A DNA stretch of 46,566 nt from positions 1 to 46,566 of the forward strand of contig JBDZUX010000022.1 of NCBI GenBank assembly GCA_040255405.1, read 5' to 3'. This document shows, in pieces, positions 40,653 to 46,566 of the stretch. Under the pieces are notes generated by a model. It had not been told where the DNA came from. It worked only from the letters and a program-made list of their open reading frames with translations, and ran no database searches. The position numbers and the translations under genes were made by a program. The DNA is from 66-474 sp040255405. GTDB taxonomy: Bacteria > Pseudomonadota > Gammaproteobacteria > Xanthomonadales > Rhodanobacteraceae. Every line of letters starts with the position of its first letter. The stretch's first letter is position 1.

Positions 40653-41918
40653 ATGGACATCATCCACCTGCTCGCCGGCGCCGCCGCCAAGACACCGCCC
40701 ACCGGCAGGCCCGGCGGCAACAACGCCGAGCCGGGGGCGCAGTTCGCGTCGGTGCTCGAAGAGGCGACGAATATCCAGGAGGCAGCCAGGGGATTGACGC
40801 TGCTCGCGGCGGCTTTCGCGCCACATGTTGCCGCGGCCGCAACGGCGACCGCCGATCAGGCACTGCGCGCGAAACCCCGCCCCACCGATTTGCTGGCGTC
40901 TAAGGATCCCACGCCCGAAGGCAAGGATGCGCCGAAAGCCGATCCGAAAGCTGCGTCGAAGTCGGAGGACCAGGACACGCAAAAGCCGGGCAAGCGGGCG
41001 GGCGACGCCGACAAGGGCAAGCCCGCCCACGCCGCGGATGCCGCGACGCCGAACACGCCGATCGCCGCCGCGATCCATGTCGCGCTCGCCGCCGTCACCG
41101 CCCAGTCGGGGCAGGCCCCAAAGGCTGACGCTGCCAAGGGTACCGCGTCCGTCCAGAAGGCCGGCGACGCCAAGCCGGGCAAGCTCGCGGATGCCGAGAC
41201 CCGCAGCGGCGGCCGCCATCAGCTCCAGCAACTGCAACAGGCCACGCAGGCCGCGAGCTCGGCCGCGGCTTCCGGCCACGGCGGAACGGACGCCGGCGCT
41301 TCGGGCAACGGACACGGCTTCGCATCGCAATTGCTTTCGGCCGCGGACGCGCCCCCGCATGCGGCGGCGCCGATGCATGCCGGCAACGATGCCGCGGCAC
41401 CCGCGGTCAACGGGCTTTTCGGCACGAACGCTGCCCCGCAGACCGCCACGCACGCGGCGACACCTGCGATGGTTTCCACCGCCACCCTGCAGGCGCCGGT
41501 GGGTTCCACGCCGTGGCAGAACGAACTCGGCCAGCAGTTGATCCGCTTCACCCAGCGCGGCGAACACCAGATCGAGCTGCACCTGCACCCGAAGGAACTC
41601 GGCCCGCTGCGGATCAGCCTGCACGTCAACGACCAGGTTGCGCAGGCGCACTTCTTCGCCGCGCACGCACAGGTGCGCGACGCGGTGCAGCAGGCGATCC
41701 CGCAGCTCCGCGAAGCGCTGGCCGGACAAGGCATCGCGCTGGGCGAAGCAATGGTGGGCCAGCAACAGCAGCAGCGACAGGATTCGGGCAGCTTCGGCGG
41801 TTCGTCAACCGCACCGTCGTTCGGTGGCGCGAGGGACGTCGAAAGCATCACGGCGGCGCACCCCGTCGCGCGCGCGTTGCCGCGGATCGGCGCCGGCGGC
41901 GTCGATCTGTACGCCTGA
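40653..41918 (+). CDS. fliK: Flagellar hook-length control protein FliK
   Basis: Molecular ruler that measures hook length and triggers the FlhB specificity switch. The 421 residues have a long Ala/Pro/Lys-rich, low-complexity ruler region (about 60-270) and the C-terminal Flg_hook domain (QLIRFTQRGEHQIELHLHPK followed by ELGPLRISLHV, VRDAVQQAIPQLREALAGQG). A Gln-rich run (QQQQQRQ) follows. The ATG at 40653 has GAGGGG upstream. A second FliK-like gene is at 11.5-12.7 kb. Confidence 0.94.
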   Translation: MDIIHLLAGAAAKTPPTGRPGGNNAEPGAQFASVLEEATNIQEAARGLTLLAAAFAPHVAAAATATADQALRAKPRPTDLLASKDPTPEGKDAPKADPKAASKSEDQDTQKPGKRAGDADKGKPAHAADAATPNTPIAAAIHVALAAVTAQSGQAPKADAAKGTASVQKAGDAKPGKLADAETRSGGRHQLQQLQQATQAASSAAASGHGGTDAGASGNGHGFASQLLSAADAPPHAAAPMHAGNDAAAPAVNGLFGTNAAPQTATHAATPAMVSTATLQAPVGSTPWQNELGQQLIRFTQRGEHQIELHLHPKELGPLRISLHVNDQVAQAHFFAAHAQVRDAVQQAIPQLREALAGQGIALGEAMVGQQQQQRQDSGSFGGSSTAPSFGGARDVESITAAHPVARALPRIGAGGVDLYA

Positions 41919-41991
41919 AAAGACCCGCGCATACCGCCCGCGTGCCGTCGCCTTGCACGGACGGCCCGCATCGTTCAAAGCCACGGACAGC

Positions 41992-42011
41992 GCCCATTCC
42001 AGTGGGCTTTT
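41992..42011 (+). terminator. weak terminator-like hairpin between fliK and fliL
   Basis: A 5-bp stem GCCCA / TGGGC with six-base loop followed by four T residues, in the 166-base fliK-fliL gap. It may attenuate rather than end the operon transcript. Confidence 0.35.
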
Positions 42012-42084
42012 CCTGCAATGGTCGCGAGGCGCGGATCGGCATACTGCCCCCATCGATTGCAACCCGCTCCACACAAGGCGACCC

Positions 42085-42555
42085 ATGAAATCCTCGCAAC
42101 AAGGCATCGCCAAGCTCTGGTTGGTCCTCATCATCCTGCTGGTCGTGCTGCTGGGCGCAGGCGGCGCAGCCGGGTGGCTGCTGTTCGGCAAGCATGCCGA
42201 GCCGGGCGCCAGCGACAAGACCGCCGCGGTTGCGAAGCGCGCCGAAAAGCCGGTGTTCCTCGACCTCGATTCCTTCACCGTCAATCTCGAAGGCGGCGAC
42301 CGCCTGCTGTACGTCGGCGTCACCCTGCAGCTGGGCAACGAATCCACCCAGGAATTCCTGCGGGCGCACCTGCCGCAGGTCCGCAACCGCCTGCTGATGG
42401 TGCTCTCAAACCAGGATGCCGGCACGCTGATCACCAGCGACGGCAAGCAGAAGCTGGCCGAGTCCCTCCGTGCGTCCTTGATGAAACAGTTCGCCGGTGC
42501 ACAGCCTGCGCTGCTGGTGGACAAGGTGCTGTTCACCCAATTCATCGTGCAGTGA
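42085..42555 (+). CDS. fliL: Flagellar basal-body-associated protein FliL
   Basis: Single-pass inner-membrane protein that supports stator function. The 156 residues contain one membrane helix (LWLVLIILLVVLLGAGGAAG, about 11-31) and the periplasmic domain (FLDLDSFTVNLEGGDRLLYV, LITSDGKQKLAESLRASLM). The ATG at 42085 has AAGG upstream. It begins the fliLMNOPQR part of the operon after a 166-base gap. Confidence 0.95.
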   Translation: MKSSQQGIAKLWLVLIILLVVLLGAGGAAGWLLFGKHAEPGASDKTAAVAKRAEKPVFLDLDSFTVNLEGGDRLLYVGVTLQLGNESTQEFLRAHLPQVRNRLLMVLSNQDAGTLITSDGKQKLAESLRASLMKQFAGAQPALLVDKVLFTQFIVQ

Positions 42556-42567
42556 GACGCCGCGCCC

Positions 42568-43611
42568 ATGGCCGAAGACGAGCTGCTTTCCCAGGAAGAA
42601 ATCGACGCCCTGCTGAATGGGCCGGGCGGCGACAAGAAGGATGCCGAAACCGGCGCCGTCGCGCGCGTCCGCGCGTACGATCCGGCCTCGCAGCATCGGG
42701 TGATCCGCGAGCGCCTGCACGGACTGGACCTGATCAACCAGCGTTTCGCGCGCCGCTTCCGGGTTGGCCTGTTCAACCTGATCCGCCGCAGCGCCGACAT
42801 CAGCGTCGAAAGCATGCACTACCAGAGTTACCGGGAGTTCGTGCGCAACGTGCCGGTGCCGACCAACCTCAACCTGGTCAGCATGAAACCGCTGCGCGGC
42901 ACCGCGCTCGTGGTGTTCCCGCCCAATCTGATCTACATGGTGGTGGACAACCTGTTCGGCGGCGACGGCCGCTTCGTCACCAAGTCCGAAGGCCGCGAAT
43001 TCACCAATACCGAACAGCGCATCATCCGCCGCGTGCTCGACCTTGCACTCGACAGCTACCAGAAATGCTGGCAGACGGTGTTCGCCCTGGAAATGGCGTA
43101 CGTGCGCTCCGAGGTGCAGGCCAAATTCGCCAGCATCACCAACTCGCCCAACGAGATCATCGTCAACACCACGTTCCACATCGACGTCGGCAACCTGAGC
43201 AGCTATTTCCAGATCTGCATCCCCTACTCGATGATCGAACCGCTGCGCGACCTCCTCGCCAACCAGGCGATCGGCGCGCACGAAGGCAACGACCAGGCCT
43301 GGATGCAACGCATGGCCGGCAAGCTGCGCGATTCGGAAGTGGACCTGGTGGCCGAATTCGTCACGGTGCCCAGCCGGATCCGCAGGGTGCGCGCGCTGAA
43401 GGTGGGCGACGTGCTGCCGATCGAATTGCCGGCTTCGGTGACCGCGAGCGTCCAGGGCGTGCCGGTGCTCGAGTGCGAGTATGGCAGCCACAAGAACCAG
43501 CGCGCGCTGCGCGTGCAACGCGTCATCAACCATTCCAACCCGGACGGCGTCGCCGCCGAAGTCTTCGTCAAAGGGCACTTGCCGACAGCCCAGGAATCCG
43601 ACCATGAGTAA
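42568..43611 (+). CDS. fliM: Flagellar motor switch protein FliM
   Basis: Rotor C-ring protein that binds CheY-P. The 347 residues start with the CheY-binding peptide LLSQEEIDALLNG. The middle domain follows (GLDLINQRFARRFRVGLFNL, GGDGRF) and then a C-terminal SpoA-type domain (VLPIELPASVTASVQGVPVL). It overlaps fliN by eight bases. Confidence 0.97.
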   Translation: MAEDELLSQEEIDALLNGPGGDKKDAETGAVARVRAYDPASQHRVIRERLHGLDLINQRFARRFRVGLFNLIRRSADISVESMHYQSYREFVRNVPVPTNLNLVSMKPLRGTALVVFPPNLIYMVVDNLFGGDGRFVTKSEGREFTNTEQRIIRRVLDLALDSYQKCWQTVFALEMAYVRSEVQAKFASITNSPNEIIVNTTFHIDVGNLSSYFQICIPYSMIEPLRDLLANQAIGAHEGNDQAWMQRMAGKLRDSEVDLVAEFVTVPSRIRRVRALKVGDVLPIELPASVTASVQGVPVLECEYGSHKNQRALRVQRVINHSNPDGVAAEVFVKGHLPTAQESDHE

Positions 43612-44077
43612 ATCTGCCAAAGCCGCCACCAAACCCGCCGCGGACGAATCGATCGAACAGGCCGCCACCCCGGCCGCCGCAGCCGACCCGTGGGCCGAAG
43701 CGCTGGCCGAACAGGCCGCCGCGCCCGCGGCCGACGCCAAACCGGCGGCGACGCCGCGCAACGCCGGCGCCGACATATTCCAGCCGCTCAGCGCGAACGC
43801 CGACGGCGTCAATCCGCGCGACCTGGAAATGATCATGGACATTCCGGTGAAGCTGAGCGTGGAGCTCGGCCGTACCCGCCTCACCATCAAGCAACTGCTG
43901 GAACTGGCGCAGGGCTCGGTGGTGGAACTCGACGGCCTGCCCGGCGAACCGATGGACATCCTGATCAACGGTTACCTGATCGCACAGGGCGAAGTGGTGG
44001 TGGTGGAAGACAAGTTCGGCATCCGCATCACCGAAATCATCACCCCGTCGGAGCGGCTGCAGCGGCTGAACCGCTGA
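43604..44077 (+). CDS. fliN: Flagellar motor switch protein FliN
   Basis: C-ring protein that forms the lower ring with FliM and docks FliH. The 157 residues comprise an Ala/Pro-rich N-terminal extension of about 70 residues and the SpoA domain (MIMDIPVKLSVELGRTRLTI, GLPGEPMDILINGYLIAQGE, DKFGIRITEII). The start overlaps the fliM stop. Confidence 0.97.
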   Translation: MSKSAKAATKPAADESIEQAATPAAAADPWAEALAEQAAAPAADAKPAATPRNAGADIFQPLSANADGVNPRDLEMIMDIPVKLSVELGRTRLTIKQLLELAQGSVVELDGLPGEPMDILINGYLIAQGEVVVVEDKFGIRITEIITPSERLQRLNR

Positions 44078-44084
44078 GCATGCC

Positions 44085-44498
44085 ATGGGCACCGCTGCAC
44101 CTTCGTCATCCCTGCCCTCCTCGCTGACGGGCGCCGCGGACGTGAGCGCGCTGGCCGCGATGGGCAAGATCGCCTTCGCGCTGCTGGTCATCGTCGGCGT
44201 GATCTTCCTGTGTGCGTGGCTGATCCGCCGCTGGGGACCCGGCGGCGGTTCGCTCGGCCAGCGCATCAAGCTCATCGCGTCCAAGGCGGTCGGCACCAAG
44301 GAACGCGTGGTCATCGTGGAAGTGGAAGGCACCTGGCTGGTGCTCGGCGTCACCGCCGGCGGCATCAGCAAGCTGCATGAACTGCCGGCCGACGCGGCCG
44401 CGCCGGCGCCGAAGGGACCCATCGGCCCGGTGGGCGACACCTTCGCCAAACGTTTTGCCGCCGCGCTGAAGCAGAATCTCGGCGGGGACGGTCGATGA
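44085..44498 (+). CDS. fliO: Flagellar biosynthesis protein FliO
   Basis: Small membrane protein that helps assemble the FliP ring. The 137 residues have one membrane helix (KIAFALLVIVGVIFLCAWLI, about 27-47) and a cytoplasmic domain (SLGQRIKLIASKAVGTKERV). Its stop overlaps an ATG (ATGACG) in frame with fliP, after which a repeat intervenes. Confidence 0.93.
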   Translation: MGTAAPSSSLPSSLTGAADVSALAAMGKIAFALLVIVGVIFLCAWLIRRWGPGGGSLGQRIKLIASKAVGTKERVVIVEVEGTWLVLGVTAGGISKLHELPADAAAPAPKGPIGPVGDTFAKRFAAALKQNLGGDGR

Positions 44499-45469
44499 CG
44501 CTGAGCCATTCTTTCCTTCTCCCCTCGGGAGGAGGTGGGGCGAAGCGCCGGATGAGGGTCCGTTCTGGTGCCCGCGCGTCTACGCGCAACGCGCGCTCGG
44601 CAAGATTCGTACCCTCACCCGCCCCTGCGGGGCACCCTCTCCCGAGGGGAGAGGGAACCCGCAGCCCGGGTATCGCGGCCAATGCGTCCCTCAGCCGCAT
44701 TGCGGGCTGCCTGAGTCCAGCATTGAAACCGACGTGCCTGCTGCTGCTCCTGGCTGCCGTCGTCGCCCTGCCCCACCTCGCGCACGCGCAGGCCACGCTG
44801 CCCGCGCTGACCAGCAAGCCTGCGGCCGATGGCGGCCAGCAATGGTCGATCCCGTTGCAGACGCTGCTGCTGTTGACCAGCCTCGCGTTCCTGCCGGCCG
44901 CGCTGCTGATGATGACCTGCTTCACGCGGATCATCATCGTGCTCAGCCTGCTGCGCACGGCACTGGGCACGTCTTCGGCCCCGCCCAACCAGGTACTGCT
45001 GGGCCTGACGCTGTTCCTCACCTTCTTCGTGATGGCGCCGACCTTCAGCCAGGCCTACGACACCGCGTGGGCGCCGCTCAGCAAGGGCACCATCGACATG
45101 CAGCAGGCGCTCGATGCCGGCAGCAAACCATTCCACGAATTCATGATCTCGCAGACCCGCGAAACCGATCTCGCGATGTTCGCGCGGCTCGCCAAGGCCG
45201 GGCCGATGCAGAGTGCGGCCGACGTGCCGATGCGCGTGCTGGTGCCGGCTTACGTCACCAGCGAACTGAAGACCGCGTTCCAGATCGGCTTCACGATCTT
45301 CATTCCGTTCCTGATCATCGACCTCGTGGTGGCCAGCGTGCTGATGGCGCTGGGCATGATGATGGTGCCCCCCGCCACGATCTCGCTGCCATTCAAGTTG
45401 ATGCTTTTCGTGCTGGTGGACGGCTGGCACCTCATCATCGGTTCACTGGTGCAGAGTTTTTCCGCCTGA
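44495..45469 (+). CDS. fliP: Flagellar biosynthesis protein FliP, with repeat-encoded N-terminal extension or alternative TTG start
   Basis: Core export-gate protein. From about residue 77 the frame encodes a signal peptide (KPTCLLLLLAAVVALPHLAHA) and typical FliP: MMTCFTRIIIVLSLLRTALG, PPNQVLLGLTLFLTFFVMAP, and SELKTAFQIGFTIFIPFLII. Before it, an in-frame stretch of about 70 codons is mostly a REP-like repeat. Translation may start at the ATG overlapping fliO (44495) and read through the repeat, or at the TTG at 44723, which gives a normal-length protein but lacks a Shine-Dalgarno sequence. The core identification is secure; the start is not. Confidence 0.93.
   Translation: MTLSHSFLLPSGGGGAKRRMRVRSGARASTRNARSARFVPSPAPAGHPLPRGEGTRSPGIAANASLSRIAGCLSPALKPTCLLLLLAAVVALPHLAHAQATLPALTSKPAADGGQQWSIPLQTLLLLTSLAFLPAALLMMTCFTRIIIVLSLLRTALGTSSAPPNQVLLGLTLFLTFFVMAPTFSQAYDTAWAPLSKGTIDMQQALDAGSKPFHEFMISQTRETDLAMFARLAKAGPMQSAADVPMRVLVPAYVTSELKTAFQIGFTIFIPFLIIDLVVASVLMALGMMMVPPATISLPFKLMLFVLVDGWHLIIGSLVQSFSA
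44515..44655 (-). repeat. REP-like composite palindromic repeat, copy 2 (inside the 5' part of the fliP frame)
   Basis: Reverse-orientation copy of 27138-27285. Read on the minus strand it begins CCCTCTCCCCTCGGGAGAGG and GCCCCGCAGGGGC, and ends with CCCTCATCCGGCGCTTCG and CTCCTCCCGAGGGGAGAAGG. The centre differs. It contains no stop in the fliP frame. Confidence 0.75.
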
Positions 45470-45487
45470 TTGCGAAGGAATTCCGAC

Positions 45488-45757
45488 ATGTCGCCCGAAA
45501 CCGTCATGAACCTGTCGCACCACGCGATGATGGTGGCGTTGATGCTGTCGGCGCCGCTGCTGCTGACCGCGCTGGCGGTCGGTTTGCTGGTCAGCCTGTT
45601 CCAGGCGGCGACCCAGATCAACGAAATGACCTTGTCGTTCATTCCGAAGATCCTCGGGGTGTGCGTGGTGGTGATCGTCGCGGGGCCGTGGATGGTGTCG
45701 GTGATCGTCGATTACACCCGCGCGCTGCTGGAAAGCCTGCCGCTGCTGGTGCATTGA
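45488..45757 (+). CDS. fliQ: Flagellar biosynthesis protein FliQ
   Basis: Two-helix export-gate protein of 89 residues. MSPETVMNLSHHAMMVALML and LLVSLFQAATQINEMTLSFI followed by PKILG are typical. I chose the ATG at 45488, with AAGGA upstream; a TTG at 45470 would add six residues. Confidence 0.96.
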   Translation: MSPETVMNLSHHAMMVALMLSAPLLLTALAVGLLVSLFQAATQINEMTLSFIPKILGVCVVVIVAGPWMVSVIVDYTRALLESLPLLVH

Positions 45758-45776
45758 ACGCCGCCGGGATCGCGCC

Positions 45777-46565
45777 GTGCTGACCGTCACCCACGCGCAG
45801 CTTTACGCCTGGCTGGCGCTGTTCCTGTGGCCGTTCTTCCGGCTGCTCGCGTTCATGATGACCGCGCCCCTGCTCGGCCACTCGAGCATTCCGCGCACCG
45901 TGAAACTGGGATTGGCCGCGCTGATCACCTTCGTGGTCGCACCCGGCCTGGCGCCGTTTCCGGCCGTGCCGATCTGGTCATGGGCGGGCCTGGGCATCAT
46001 CGTCGAACAGATCCTGATCGGCGCAGCGCTGGGACTTGTGCTGCGCGTGACGTTCACCGCGGTGATGGCGGCCGGTGATTTCATCGGCCTGCAGATGGGA
46101 CTTGCCTTCGCGACGTTCGTGTCGCCCGACACCGGCACCAACACCATGGTGCTGTCGCGACTGTTCTACATGATCGCGCTGCTGATGTTCCTGGCCTTGA
46201 ACGGCCACCTGATGGTGATCGAAACGCTGGCCTTCAGCTTCCACGCGCTGCCCGTCGGCGTGGCGGGCTTGAACGTGGGCGCGTTCGATTTGCTGGCGCG
46301 ATCCGGCGCCACGATTTTTTCCGCGGGCCTGGCGCTGGCCTTGCCGCTGATCGCGGCGCTGCTGATCGTCAACCTGAGCCTCGGCATCCTCAACCGTTCG
46401 GCGCCGCAGCTCACCGTATTCTCGGTGGGCTTCCCGATGTCGCTGACGCTGGGCCTGGTGCTGATCGGCGTATTGATGACCGACCTCGGCCGCTATCTCG
46501 ATGCGTTGTTCGGCCAGGGGCTGCAAGCCATGCAGACGATGATCCAGGCTATGGCGCCGATTTGA
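45777..46565 (+). CDS. fliR: Flagellar biosynthesis protein FliR
   Basis: Export-gate protein of 262 residues with about six hydrophobic segments. AAGDFIGLQMGLAFATFVSP and ALPLIAALLIVNLSLGILNR followed by SAPQL are family signatures. It starts at a GTG 19 bases after fliQ and ends one base before the window edge, so it is complete. Confidence 0.96.
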   Translation: MLTVTHAQLYAWLALFLWPFFRLLAFMMTAPLLGHSSIPRTVKLGLAALITFVVAPGLAPFPAVPIWSWAGLGIIVEQILIGAALGLVLRVTFTAVMAAGDFIGLQMGLAFATFVSPDTGTNTMVLSRLFYMIALLMFLALNGHLMVIETLAFSFHALPVGVAGLNVGAFDLLARSGATIFSAGLALALPLIAALLIVNLSLGILNRSAPQLTVFSVGFPMSLTLGLVLIGVLMTDLGRYLDALFGQGLQAMQTMIQAMAPI

Positions 46566-46566
46566 G

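Overview
This window is almost entirely a flagellar and chemotaxis locus from a high-GC, motile Gram-negative proteobacterium. Its architecture resembles the enteric plan: an flhDC master regulator, flhE, fliT, cheZ, and fliE divergent from fliF-R. It lacks flhF/flhG next to flhA. The dispersed palindromic repeats and overall gene style would fit a Xanthomonadales/Rhodanobacteraceae-like gammaproteobacterium, and some Burkholderiales have comparable layouts. This placement is inference; no rRNA or species marker is present.

Layout. 1-1.5 kb: moaA (cut by the left edge, only the last residues missing) and an elongator tRNA-Met. 1.6-4.9 kb (minus): a chemoreceptor followed by cheR and cheD. 5.5-6.5 kb (plus): flhDC, convergent with a long minus-strand block that starts at fliD (14.9 kb) and runs fliD-fliS-fliT-fliK-like-flhX-flhB-flhA-flhE-fliA. 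15.0-24.0 kb (minus): motA-motB-cheA-cheW-cheR-cheB-receptor-cheY-cheZ. A 100-N scaffold gap removes most of motA and the start of motB. 24.4-27.0 kb: a small exported protein and a third receptor. 27.6-34.4 kb: two flagellin transcription units, identical over 1,052 bp, flank a three-gene, translationally coupled operon (FkbM-like protein, TPR-LicD fusion, CDP-ribitol-synthase-like enzyme). The second flagellin is followed by a small gene whose protein ends in a flagellin-like tail. 34.5-46.6 kb: fliE (minus) and fliF-G-H-I-J-K-L-M-N-O-P-Q-R (plus).

How it works together. FlhDC would switch on the basal-body/export genes and fliA. FliA (sigma-28) would then transcribe late genes. I find eight sites of the form T(A/C)AA-N15-G(C/T)CGANNN, each in front of a late-type gene: receptor 1, fliD, motA, the small exported protein, receptor 3, both flagellins and the flagellin-tail gene. 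All three receptors end in a W-x-E-F tether for CheR/CheB.

Most interesting content. (1) The operon between the twin flagellins couples a Bcs1/ISPD-type CDP-ribitol synthase to a LicD-fold phosphotransferase carrying TPR repeats. This suggests polyol-phosphate (ribitol-phosphate-like) decoration of flagellin, with parts analogous to the mammalian ISPD/fukutin/FKRP pathway. (2) The gene at 33.9 kb is preceded by a sigma-28 promoter and ends in a copy of the flagellin C-terminal motif. (3) A palindromic repeat sits in frame at the fliO/fliP junction.
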